Source of the DNA: Cercophora sp. LCS_1
Taxonomy: Eukaryota; Ascomycota; Sordariomycetes; Sordariales; Lasiosphaeriaceae
Direction: 5' to 3'
DNA: 64,000 bases
Assembly (NCBI GenBank): GCA_036250225.1
Contig: JAPZLL010000050.1
Location: 1 to 64,000 of the forward strand
In this document: one piece after another, positions 11,844 to 22,486 of the stretch
Position numbering within the stretch: position 1 is the stretch's first letter
Layout of the letters: each line of letters opens with the position of its first letter
Notes under the pieces: generated by a model
What the model saw: only the letters and a program-made list of their open reading frames with translations
What the model was told of the DNA's origin: nothing
Databases searched by the model: none
Program-made: the position numbers and the translations under genes

Positions 11844-12830
11844 GGTTCCTTTAGATGTGCATCATTTTTGGAAGATGTGGAATGAGAGATGAGAGATGTC
11901 TGCTTCGTGGGTTTTTGTTAGACGTAAAAGCTGTAATAGATGGATATCCAAGATTTTGTTTCCTCCATCCAGGAGCCAGCCAGGCCCTTGGCAAAGTAAA
12001 TAGCGCACGTAAAAAGCCGGGATATGTGCCCATTGAAAGGAAGCAGATCCAAGATCCCAATGTATTACTCAGTACTTAGATGCCTTGAATATCAGTGGAA
12101 AGGCGATCAGCCTTTCTGGTAACGCCGTTAATTTTTGCAATCCCTGTTCCATTTGCTATTGATATTTGCCGTTTTCTGTGGATGTTGGTCGCAATAAAAG
12201 TGATGGGAAACGCTGCCCACCAAAAATCCCAGCACTGGCAGTAAGGTTGAAGTGGCATCACCTGTATTCAGCGTGCCGATTGCTCTGGTTACCCACTTAG
12301 CAACCCTCATTCCTATTTGCGGAACATGTTGGATGTCTATAGGAATCGAAGAACGTGGTCGCGGCGTCCCTCTGGATCAACAATTGTGGCCGAACCAGCT
12401 ATGTCGCAGTAGCCAAGGCGGAACTAAAAAAATGTAAGCCAGAGCGTTGAGACCGAGAGGAGTTTTCACAATTCATACCCAGCACGGGATTTCTCTCACG
12501 TCCGCCATGGTGTGCGGCGAGTTGTAAACGGGAAGCCGAGAAAGGAAGGAAAAGCCGCCACGTGTGGAGTTGGCGACTTACTTTGGGCTTACGTTTTCCC
12601 GATGCCGACCGCTGCCCAAAGTGGTTACGGCTGAAAGTTGGGCTGAAATGGCTTCAGAAGCGGAAAAAAAAAACGACGAAGATAACTTGATTTGAACAGT
12701 TGTTTTTGGCTGAAATACGCGTTTTTTGGCCGGTTTTGCCTGCGGCCAGTGAGTGGCAGCGGGGAAGTCTCGACGGTGCTTCTCAGAAGAGGCTCAGCCA
12801 AGAACTTAGAGGGTCCGAGATCGCAATCCA
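11844..12830. other. Intergenic region downstream of the ABC transporter
   Basis: About 1 kb without a supported gene. The first 250 bp is probably the transporter 3' UTR. Short ORFs around 12076-12437 and 12625-12915 have no recognisable motif. Confidence 0.5.
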
Positions 12831-13370
12831 TTGACTTGGGAGACAATTCTGATAGCAAGCAGGTACGCCGATAAATACGAATGCCCCCAGATCTTTTGCT
12901 TCGACGGCGCAACATTGCTCATACTCCAGTTTCAGGCCAGCGAAAGGGCCAACATCGCCGACGCCAAGTGCGAAGTGGACTGTTGGGTTATCCCGCGCAG
13001 GAATGATGGGGGCTGCACTCTTCGATACGCCCTCTACCGGCTCCTGGTCCAAGGATTGCGGAAGTGTCAAGGTTTGCGCTCCACTGACGTTTCCCTCGGT
13101 GGAATACGTCCATTCTCCCGTCAGTTCTATTCTGGCCGTGCTGTATGGGAGGCCAATGGCCAAAACTTTGGGGATCACCCACAGGGCTATGTCAGGGCGA
13201 TCGACACCACCTGGGGTGCCTTCTTTTGGACGAGCAACGGCGCTCCCCTGCTTGATAACAGCGGGAACAAAGTTTGGGTTACGCTCAGTTTCTGGGCACC
13301 CGCTGAACCTGAACAGCAAGGTCAAGATGAGGGGCAAAACTTGGTCAACGAGAATATTTATGATGCCTAG
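12831..13370 (+). CDS. Small uncharacterised fungal protein (VDCWVIPR family)
   Basis: A single open frame of 179 aa. Its core reads ATLLILQFQ, then CEVDCWVIPR, LRYALYRLLVQGLRKCQG and, further on, RQFYSGRAVWEANG followed by DHPQGYVRAID and GAFFW. I recognise this order of blocks from a widespread family of uncharacterised fungal proteins (from memory, not checked), in which the last block is usually HPGGY.R..D...GA..W. The usual N-terminal part of that family seems short or absent here, so the first exon may lie upstream or be lost. A minus-strand frame of similar length covers the same bases but lacks these blocks. A decayed second copy of the C-terminal half lies about 280 bp downstream. 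Function unknown. Confidence 0.5.
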   Translation: MTWETILIASRYADKYECPQIFCFDGATLLILQFQASERANIADAKCEVDCWVIPRRNDGGCTLRYALYRLLVQGLRKCQGLRSTDVSLGGIRPFSRQFYSGRAVWEANGQNFGDHPQGYVRAIDTTWGAFFWTSNGAPLLDNSGNKVWVTLSFWAPAEPEQQGQDEGQNLVNENIYDA

Positions 13371-13654
13371 GTTATATCAATCACTAAGGCTCATTTTATT
13401 GACTCAACCCTCCAAAGATCGTTCATTGCCCTCCTGATTCGGAGATTTGTAATCTCACCTCATCTCAACGTCAGGCGCGTACGATCATGTACGTGGGATT
13501 CCTGATGATGCCGTCGAACCCGTACACGGGGCCACGGCCATCTTGGAGATCGGCACGCTCACTGATGACGCAGGGAAGCCCCCGCCCTCCACTCCCTCGA
13601 TGGCCCTGCACCCGCCGATATTGCCCTAAGGGTACGAGTTGGGTGCTAGTCTAG

Positions 13655-13883
13655 GGCTTCAGGCGATTGCAGGGGGAGTATGCACCACAGTTTACGGTCG
13701 GTTACGGTCTGGAGAGTCAATGGCAGCGACGTTCCTGAGCATCCGGGCGGCTTCCAGCGCACGGTAGATCTCAATAGTGGTGCTGCAAAATGGGCGCGTC
13801 CCGAGGACAATGAAGTGATATGGGAGACTCAACCTGGTGGGGGCAGTGAATATCCCCAGGAGAAAAGTACAAGGAGACCGTGA
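13655..13883 (+). pseudogene. Decayed tandem copy of the VDCWVIPR-family gene
   Basis: One frame reads GFRRLQG (matching QGLRKCQG in the upstream gene) and is interrupted by TGA. A second frame resumes with VTVWRVNGSDVPEHPGGF, RTVDLNSGAAKW and VIWET, which lines up block for block with VWEANG...HPQGY...AID...GAFFW of 12831-13370. The copy lacks the LLILQF and VDCWVIPR blocks and needs a frame change, so it is a relic of a tandem duplication. Confidence 0.5.
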
Positions 13884-13913
13884 CAAAAGGTTTCTTAGAC
13901 AAGGACGGATATA

Positions 13914-14175
13914 TTAATAACGGGTGGTATTATCCATAGGCAAGAGCTCAGCATTGCGCTGGAACCAGGGGCGCCGTGCGACGGCGCGTCCCAGCTGTCC
14001 ATTTCTGCTGCGTCGATTTCGATGGGCGCCGAAGATGGCCTTGTAAAACAGCGGGAAGCACACTACGCGCGCCAGCACGAGCTTGCGCCCCGGCGTCGTT
14101 ACGGCCACTTCCTGCAGCACGTCTATAAACCCCCGACGGACTTTCTTGAACTTGCGGAGGTTGTCTCCCACGAAC
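13914..14175 (-). other. Possible C-terminal exon or gene fragment, unknown
   Basis: A minus-strand frame entering from a CTAG acceptor-like site near 14180 reads about 87 aa with a plausible amphipathic pattern (FVGDNLRKFKKVRRGFIDVLQ, then KLVLARVVCFPLFYKAIFG). No start codon or upstream exon could be identified and no family was recognised. It could equally be non-coding. Confidence 0.2.
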
Positions 14176-15649
14176 TCGCGAGCTGCCCTAGTAGGTTGCT
14201 AGCTGCTGGGTGCTGTTGCCTAATGGGGCGTTGGTGATAACCTTGTATGGATGGTTGATTAAGTAGGTATTGCTGTTTGCGACCGTTGCTCCCTAGGCGG
14301 TTGTAATAGTTACGATTGCGCTCGGCACAATGCGGTGCTTAGGCCATTAAGCTCGCCCTGGTTGTGGCTACCCCGCAGTGGGGTTGTGGATAATATGAGG
14401 CGAGACTGGGGGCGAAAGGTAAAAGTCATGGCTGGTGGGAATTCGGCGATGATATAAAGAAAAAAGGGGAGGCGGGTCCAGGTGAGGAGTGTAAAAAATG
14501 TGAGAAAATTTCTCAGTTTATCATTTTGGGAATGTTTTGGGGACCTATTATTTATAGACGGAGGTGGCGATGGTCAGGGTGGCTGGAGGTGCAGGATTGA
14601 GGCGAGATTGTTTCAGGGTGGACGCTCCAATGCTGTTTGCCTTTGGCCAATCCAATATAAACTACTTTGGTTCAGAAACAGATACATACGACCATAGGCG
14701 CAGGAAAACTCGGGATCCCGTCCGCTCTCCCATAGATAAGCCTGCGACCGCTGGACTAGTAATTGGGTCGGTGACGACCAGTGAATCCCCGGTGTTGTAT
14801 GTTTTTTGGCTCCCAGTTTTTGCTCACCGTTTCCCCCTTTCCTATACTGGAAGTGTATCCAGCTTGACATATTTTACGGCACAATTTTTTTTTTCTTTTT
14901 TTGGTTTAAAGGCATGGTGCTCTATATCCCGAGTATTGCACCAGCTTCCCTTGAATGGCCTGACATTCCGTTTCTGTAGCCTCTGCTGTTTATCGGGTTG
15001 GAGCTGGCCTTGACCGAGCTTTTGATTTGTGTGTTTTGTTACCCTTTTTTGGTTGGCCTCTTGGTTCATGTTTCCAACGGTCACTGTGGGTCTTGTACTA
15101 TCTAAATTGGTAAACAACTGTTGTTAAATTTCTTGTCCCTCTGTTCTTCCTATTTCCTTCAGCTTTTCCTATCTCCCAGGTTTCTGACATTCTTGACAAG
15201 GCGTGCATTTTTGTTGCTTACAAGCAAATCTCTTAGCGACCTAAAAATGCCGGCTGTTCCTTTATGGAAGATGCTTGTCTAGGTAGGTAGGTAGCCTCTT
15301 GGGCTGGGAATATGAGGGATCTGGGCTCAAGGGAACTGTAGCTAGTCGCTAATACCCATCAAAATCGGCTCATTCATAGTGGGAGAGACGTAAACGGAAG
15401 AACGTTAGGAGCAAACCACTGGCAGACCATGTATCATGCCTTATCCTGAGACTAGAGTGAGCTTTTCGAGGAATACTTAATACCATTTGCTTCTTTGATA
15501 ATATTAAGGACGAAACGTGTTATGTACAAATAGATGCTACCCAAACTCTAATACACAAGGGAAAAGGAAAATACGTTGAAGGAAAGATGAAAATGTGTTC
15601 GTGTCCCATGTTCTGGGCGTCAAAGTCGTCATCCAGACACTTGCTCCTC
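14176..15649. other. Intergenic region, AT-richer
   Basis: About 1.5 kb between the small-protein relic and the 3' end of the chitinase gene. Contains a T-rich run (14884-14902) and a short GGTA repeat (about 15281-15293). No gene supported; the right-hand 200 bp is probably the chitinase 3' UTR. Confidence 0.5.
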
Positions 15650-18600
15650 TCATCGCCTCGGGCAAATCTTGGCTGTCAGAGTGTCGACCTTGGGGTTGTG
15701 TGTCTTGTATGAGTTACCAAGCTTGCTCTTCTGGTCGGCGGTCAGCTTGCCCTTTGCGACGCGGAGTTCGCGATAGCGCATGGCGCCACGTGTGCCAGCC
15801 GAGCCGAGGCCGCCCAGAACCATGGCCAGAATGGCGACGGGCGCCATCTCAGGATTCTCCACAAGCGAGTACACACCGAGGCCACCGCTGCCAATGGCCT
15901 CAACTGCCATCAACATGCGGGCCAAGCCAGCGCCGACACGGCCAAGACCACCAATGGCGGCGCCAACAAAGGGAACCAGGAAAAGAATACCCTCAAGAAT
16001 CTTGAGGATGAGCTCCTTCTTCCTCCGTTCCCTCTCCTCCTGGCCAATCTTCTTGACCTCCTTCATCGAGTCGACTGCATCAGAGAGTAGGAATACCGGC
16101 ATCGCGAGGATCTCGACTGCATCCGCTGGACTGCCGGAAAACGTGTCGAGGCCGAGCATCATGTACATGTTGTCATACTGCTCTGTTATCGTGTCAAAGT
16201 TCTTGCGCGCCTCATCGACCACAGCTTTCGGGTTCGGCACGTCAAAGTTGTCCTTGCCTTTGGGGAAGCCCCAATGCACCTTGTCAAAGTTCATACACGT
16301 GCCCGTGCCGCCGCTCGTCGCCTCACAGCGGAACTTCCACCTGTGCTCGCCAAATTCGACCCAATCCAAGTCAATGCCCTCGTTGGAAAGCGTCTTGTTG
16401 AGCCCGTCTTTGTCGCGCAGCTCCCAAAAGAACGTGTACGATTGCATGTAGGCGTTGGGCGGGTTCTTGCAGTCGTACTTGCTGGCGTCCTGCCGCTTGC
16501 CGATCTCGCCCTTGGTATAAAAGCAGTCAAAGAAGGCGGCCAATGGCTTTTCGCCGTCGAGAGTCATCCCCCGGAGACGCTCATCGAGAGTGTCATGCAT
16601 GTAGTCCCGATAAAAGCCAAAGACGTCATCGTAGCCCGAGGCGGCATCGTCGTAGCCGCTCATGGAACCGTCGAGCATCTTCCGGAGAGCGTTGATAGCG
16701 TTCATGGCAATGCACTGGGGCGAAGACTTGTCTGCGTCCTTGATGACATCGTCGAGGTTCTCATACTCTTTGAGCTCGCATGGGTACGACAGGTCCATCG
16801 CCTCAATCTCGGTACCTTCCGAGCCGGCCTTGCCATCCTTCTGCAGGTCGACAGCCCAGTCGCTGACGCCGCCAAAGTTGAGGTCCTTGTACTTCTGGAC
16901 GCGCCTCTCTTTCGTCTCAGTGTCCATGTATGCCACCCACTCGGTCCTGTCATAGACCAAGATGTCGGAGTCGGACACGGGGTCATAGTACTCGTAGTAG
17001 TCACCACCTAGGGTATCGTAGATTTTCTTGAGCTGGCGAATCTCAGCGTCCGAGATGTATCCAGATGTGTTGGTGCAGAAACCAGGAGCGGCGGGTGACT
17101 TGTTCCTCTCGCCTAAGTACAGGCACCAAGGGTCGTCGCAACCCACTTCGGCCATCTTGAAGCTGCGGGCATAGCTGGTGATGCCGACATAGACCTTGTA
17201 GGACGGCACCCCCGCCTTGGTGACCATGGCCAACGCATTTTCCGTCTGCGTTTGGTTGATGTGCGAGCGCAAGCAATTGCCATATTCGCAGCCCTCGCTG
17301 TGAAGGGGGTCAGAATTGAGTACAAACGAAAAAGAGTGAGAGGTGTACTTACGCAACCCACTTGTTGCCGACGTCCCACTGGCCATGCAAGTCGTATGTC
17401 ATGTAGACAATATAATCGGCAACTTGGGCAATCTCGGCAATAGGGAAGTGGCGGAGGTACCAATATGAAGCTGGTGCCGCGAACGAGAGGGTCTTGCCGG
17501 CAGGCAGACGGCGTTTGACCATCCTCATGAACTCCAGGTAATTCTGGCCGTCGACCGCGGTGCCTGGATCAGAGCCCTCGATATCGTCGGCACCAGGATA
17601 CTCCCAGTCGAAGTCAACACCATCCAGGTTGTGCTTCTTGACGAACTCAACGACGTTGGTGGCAAAGGCGAGGCGATTCTCGGGCCGTACACCGTGGCGA
17701 ATGATGTGGCTGGTGGGATGCTCGTTGGAAAAGGCCCAGCCTCCGTAAGAGATGACCTTTTTGATCGAGGTCTTCATGTTGACAAACTTCTCAAACTGGT
17801 CCTCCACGTCCTTGACACTGACGGTGAAATCATCGTTGATCCAACCAAAGGCAAAGTGGATGATGGTGTGCGGGTCCGTAACCTCGTCAACGTCCATGTT
17901 CACTGCGGAAAAGCATCAGGTTAGCGGACAGACGAGAGGCTTAGGGAGAAGAAGGCCTACAGCATGCGCGGTTATGATTCCAGGCCTCAAAGTAGCCGAT
18001 GCGTTCGAACTTTGCAGGCGGCTGCTTGTTGTTGACGATATCCATGCCGCAGTTGGAGATGCAACCGTACGTGCCCTTCTCGGCAGTGCCGGGGGCGCCG
18101 TCTACAGACGTGTCGATGCAAAAGTCCTTGGTGGTCCCGCATTGACCCCAAATGTTGCAGCAGACGTTGAGTGGGCACGGGTTGAGATCGGCCAACTTCG
18201 TGCCATTGGTCGGGCGCGTGGTGCCGAGCTTCTGAGGGCCACAGTTGGCGTTGGGAATAATGGCAGGCATGGGAGCATCGCCGTCGCTGACGCAGATGAT
18301 CATATCCTCCTTCATCTCCTGGCACTTGGTGAAGCCCCATGTCTTCTTCTGGTTGAACTTTTCGATGTCGCCCTGCTCCAAGAGGTACTTTTCCTGAATG
18401 TCGAAGCACACCTCGTTCTTCTTCACAACGTGCGTCGCGCATGAGCCGTCAAGGTTCTTCTTGGGGCGCAGGTCGGGCTTGGTGCCCTCGGAACAGCAAA
18501 CGACTGACTTGAGTTTGAGGTTGGTGCAAAAGGCCTGGCTGCCACCGTTGAACTTGGTGAGCTGGCTGAGGCTGATCTTCTGTGGACAACGGCTCTCGGC

Positions 18601-19932
18601 GATGCCACCGCACGTGTCACCTTGCTCGACCTGTACGTATTTGCATGTCCCGTCAGGATTCGACTTGGGGTCTGTGTTGGGCAGCGTGCCAGCCGTACAA
18701 CAAACAGAGTCGCCAGGCTGGATTGTGCCGCAAATCTTGTCACTGCCGCCGTTGAACTTGTAAAAGTCGTCGGTCGAAATCTTGGGGTTGCACTTCTGCT
18801 GTGCCAAGGACCAGCAGCTGTCACCAGACGCCACACGGACAGCCGTGCAGTCAGCTCGGGGCGCAAGAGTAGTGTCGATGGTGCGGAGGCCGAAGGGATT
18901 GGTAGACGGGTTGACCGACTGGTCAGATGGAAGGGGTTGTCTGGCGATGCGCCCATGGCTGCGTCTCTCGACGACAAGAGTAGAGTTGCTCCCGCCAAGG
19001 GTTGAGTTGCCGGCAGTGGTGTTGCTGCTGAGCGCCGCGTTTGCACCCATGGTCATGGCGATGGCCGGGATGATCTTGAACTGCTGGTCCTTCCACGTCT
19101 CGGAGGCATCAAAGCCGGAGAGGCACTCGGCCTTGGTCCATGTGGCGATTGCGTCGCGCACGGCATCGAGCGAGCCGGTTGTGTCGTAGATGACGCCGAA
19201 GACATGGGCCGCCGACCGCTTGCCCGCTGGCCCGCAAATCTGGGCGCTGGCCCGGCGACTAGTGCTACCAGAGCTGGCGAACTCGGAGAATCGCTCGAGA
19301 AGCGGTGCTGCTGATGACTTGCGGATTTCGGAGCCAACGTATAGGCCGACGACGGTGTTGTCTGCCTTGGCGAGGATTGACGTTGCGTCGCAGGTTGGGT
19401 CCTCGACCAACATCTTGCGAAGGTGCTGCAGGGCTGTGTGGATGCCAGATGCATCGGCGGCGCCGGTATCCTTCCGTTGCCAGCCGACCTCGACGTCGGC
19501 GACGCCATCATGAAGCTTCACCGTCGGAAGACAGACCGGGCCGTATTTGTTTTCGGTAGGCGCTGCCGAGCTCTCAGAAGAGCACGCGCGGACAACTGGG
19601 TCGAGCTCGCTCTTGTCTAGTGGCAAGCTGAAGATAACCGTTTCATTGCAGTCGCTGAAGGCCTTGACGCGTTGGAAGACGGGCCAGGAAAAGGGCACGG
19701 GTCCCGCCTTGTCACACTCCATCGGACATGAGTGCTCCTTGGGAACCGGTTGCTTTTGGAGCGGGAACTCGAAGGCAGGCAGGCCGTCAGCTCGGGCGGG
19801 TGTCGCTGCTGGAGGGGGTGCGAGTTCTGCAAGGGCCGTTGTTGTTGGCTGCAAGTCGGTGACTGCCAGTGCCGGGGCCGCAAGCCATGACAAACCAGCA
19901 GCCGAAGCTGCCAAAAGGCTTGCCGTCCTCAT
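15650..19932 (-). CDS. Secreted killer-toxin-like chitinase (LysM3-ChtBD1-GH18, subgroup C)
   Basis: Three exons on the minus strand, 19932-17961, 17902-17353 and 17297-15650, with introns of 58 and 55 bp in phase, give 1389 aa. A signal peptide (residues 1-23) precedes a Cys-containing N-terminal region. Three LysM-like modules lie at about 362-412, 430-480 and 498-548 (the third more divergent). A ChtBD1 with the expected Cys pattern is at about 585-628, and GH18 starts near 641. The GH18 catalytic motif DGVDFDWE is intact, with proton donor Glu758, so an active endo- or exochitinase is predicted. The last about 115 residues contain a long glycine-rich hydrophobic stretch (about 1274-1344). 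This architecture matches fungal subgroup C chitinases, which resemble the alpha subunit of the Kluyveromyces lactis zymocin. It is divergently transcribed from a secreted partner gene, and a LysM gene follows, an arrangement reported for this subgroup. Likely roles are fungal antagonism or cell-wall remodelling. Confidence 0.93.
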
Positions 19933-21010
19933 GGCGGCTGCAGAAAATAAAATAACAAGGATGGGGTGGATGGAATGAATGACAGTGGATGGAAGTGAGA
20001 GTGGGCGAGAGGAGAGAAAGAGCGAAGGCCCGAAGGCGGGGTAAGTGGTGTGAAAAGGAAGGAACGAGTGGTGAGGAACACCTTGACGGACAGGAAAAGG
20101 GCTGAATATTATGGTTTCTGAGTCCTCATGGCGGCGATTCTAAAGGAATAAGTACGTGCTGACCTGATTCGAGGAGGGGAGTTGTTAGTCCCACTTGCCA
20201 AGGATGCAGCCTTCTACGACATGCCTCGCTCTGCACCCCATCAAAGTCGACGCAAGGCGCACCGAGGGGGTTTCGCAATCTCCATGCAGCACCCCGAGTC
20301 AGCCAGGAGCTAAAACGACGACCGAGAAAACTACGGCGACGCGGCTATTACCATGCACGGGACCCGAATCCTCCAGGATTTGCAGTTGTAGTGCAAGTTG
20401 CTGCTTGGTGTAGATGCAACGTCGGGTTTGCAAGCATGCGGTCAAACGGGAGCCTGCAGTGGGTCGCTCAATGCCGTTGACATGGGTAACCGATCGCCCA
20501 TGCGCTGTCGGCCGATCGCTACCACGGCCCGGGAAATTTGCGAGCGGGCGTGGGATTTCCAGGTTGCAGTGGAAGGAGCGCTGGCACTAATTTCACCAAA
20601 GACAGAAGTTGAGGCTGCGCCCCTTGCGCCGACGTCGCTTAATTGGACAGCATGTTTTTCTCCCCAACACCGACGCTATACGGGATCTGCCTCACCATGG
20701 ACGTGCCTAGTACGTTCCGAAGTCTCATTCAGCTGATCCTTCCATCTCCGATGGATGTCCTTGTCGTTCTGGAAGGCATTGATGGAAAGGGGCACTACCA
20801 CAGGCCATATCTGGAGCGAGGTGATAATGCCTATCTACTTGGACCATCCCGTCCCAGTCTTCCTCTTGTGGTTCTCTTCCCTATCGACATCATTCCTTCA
20901 CTCAGCTTGCCGTGCACCTCACAGGTCATCAGGCCCCCGAGGTCTTCCTCTCGTTTTAGCACGTTCTTTCCTACCTTCGTTTCACTTGTCACTTTGTCAC
21001 TACGCCCACC
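19933..21010. promoter_or_regulatory. Shared bidirectional promoter region
   Basis: About 1.08 kb separates the start codons of the divergent chitinase (minus) and the 491-aa secreted protein (plus). No other gene is supported inside it. The head-to-head arrangement makes co-regulation plausible, but no specific operator was identified. Confidence 0.5.
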
Positions 21011-22486
21011 ATGCGGGCCGCAAGACTCCTCGCCCCGCTGTGGGTGCTGAACGGCTCCCTCGTTGCCGCCAACTACGACTCCCGGGGGCCCGAAGTCGAG
21101 TTCTTCTACAGGGCCTACCGCATGGACGTCGATGTCAGCGTGGCCGAATTCCTCGCCGATCCCAAGAACGCGGGCAAGGATCCTAACGTGGAGAAGCCCT
21201 GGAAGCTCGGGAGAAACATCGCTGGGATAAACTATCCCGAGGACTGGCCCGGCACGAACACTGTGCCGAGAGGGGTCTACGGGCTGAACTTTCACTCCTG
21301 GGCAGCCGGTGTGGACAAGGGCGGCTACTATGGACGCACCGCAGCACGGACTCGGATTGCTGATCCGATGGACCCCGATTTCAAAGCCGCATTCGCCGAC
21401 GTGAAGACGGATGGCAAGACTTACGACGAACCCCGGAGGAACATCATGCGGCTGCAGCCAGAAAGCTTCAACCTCGACCCCTACAACAGCGACGGCGAGT
21501 TCGACGACCCGGATTCGCTTAGAAAGTATTCCTGGACCGGAATGAACCCCAACTTCCTCCTCGGTGACCTCAACAAGGCGAAAAGGGGCGCTAAGCTCGG
21601 TGACTACTTTGAGTTTGACAACCTCCTCGGCCTCACAGCCAAGCGATGCTCCGAACTCTACGAGAAGAATCCCACCGTCGCCGGCCCGCATTACGCCAAG
21701 ATGGCGCACGCGCTAGAACAAGCCCATCTCGGTCGTCAAATGGAGTCCAGGGCATACAAGATTACTGGGGCTGAGAAAACGCTGGCCAAGTACGAAACGG
21801 ATACAAAGTCTGTTGGTGAGGGCACCCTCAGCGGGTGGAGGGCGAAGGACAAAGACGGCAACATCATCAAGCCCGAACAGGGTATCATCAGGACAATGCC
21901 GGCTTCGACACCCAATGATCCCAACAGCTGGTATCCAGGATGGGAGCACAAGGATCTTGACGTTGAGGAGACGAGGAAAAAGTGGCCCAAGGACCTCAGC
22001 AACCATAAGGTCGGTTTTGTCGGTGACCCAAAGAAGAAGACAACAGGGGCCCTGGGCGATTTCGCTGGGAAATGGGCCAAGGGCGACTTGTCCTACCTCG
22101 CCATGCAACCGGTCAAAGGAAAGAAGGGCGTCAAGGAGGAGAAGCGCAGGGCTATGGACGGCTTCGCTTCGGATCACACGCACTTGCAGGTCATGAGAGC
22201 CGAGCACCGCTTGTCGGTGTCGATCCGGGCCCAGATTGCCGACCCCAACGCCAGTGCTGGAGCGCCGGGTTGTATGTGGTATGCGACCAGAGACCCAGGC
22301 GGCGGCAAAGGCGGCCTGCCCGATCCTCTGAGGAAGAGGCTTGCCATGATGGCAACTGAGCAAAACACAACAGCGACAAGTGACCGGCGGGCGGACAGGG
22401 CATTGGAGAGGCAACTGGAGATGGAGATGGCGGAGGCAGAGACGGGAATGAGGATGGGAATGAGTTCCCGGTCGGACTTCCTCTAG
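21011..22486 (+). CDS. Secreted protein of unknown family, divergent partner of the chitinase
   Basis: A single-exon frame of 491 aa from ATG 21011 (context CACCATGCG). Residues 1-20 (MRAARLLAPLWVLNGSLVAA) form a signal peptide. The mature protein is hydrophilic and charged, with few cysteines, no further membrane segment, and Trp/Tyr/Asp-rich motifs such as YPEDWPGTN, YGLNFHSWAAG and WYPGWEHKD. The C-terminal 60 residues are Met/Glu/Arg-rich and probably disordered. No enzymatic motif or known domain was recognised. Its head-to-head placement with a killer-toxin-like chitinase suggests a shared programme: a secreted partner, cargo, immunity or adhesion factor are all possible. That link is inference from context only. 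Confidence 0.8.
   Translation: MRAARLLAPLWVLNGSLVAANYDSRGPEVEFFYRAYRMDVDVSVAEFLADPKNAGKDPNVEKPWKLGRNIAGINYPEDWPGTNTVPRGVYGLNFHSWAAGVDKGGYYGRTAARTRIADPMDPDFKAAFADVKTDGKTYDEPRRNIMRLQPESFNLDPYNSDGEFDDPDSLRKYSWTGMNPNFLLGDLNKAKRGAKLGDYFEFDNLLGLTAKRCSELYEKNPTVAGPHYAKMAHALEQAHLGRQMESRAYKITGAEKTLAKYETDTKSVGEGTLSGWRAKDKDGNIIKPEQGIIRTMPASTPNDPNSWYPGWEHKDLDVEETRKKWPKDLSNHKVGFVGDPKKKTTGALGDFAGKWAKGDLSYLAMQPVKGKKGVKEEKRRAMDGFASDHTHLQVMRAEHRLSVSIRAQIADPNASAGAPGCMWYATRDPGGGKGGLPDPLRKRLAMMATEQNTTATSDRRADRALERQLEMEMAEAETGMRMGMSSRSDFL

Noticed and set aside
12783..13337. 184-codon minus-strand frame opposite the VDCWVIPR-family gene
   Set aside because: The plus strand carries recognisable conserved blocks repeated in the downstream relic, so the minus frame is taken as a shadow.
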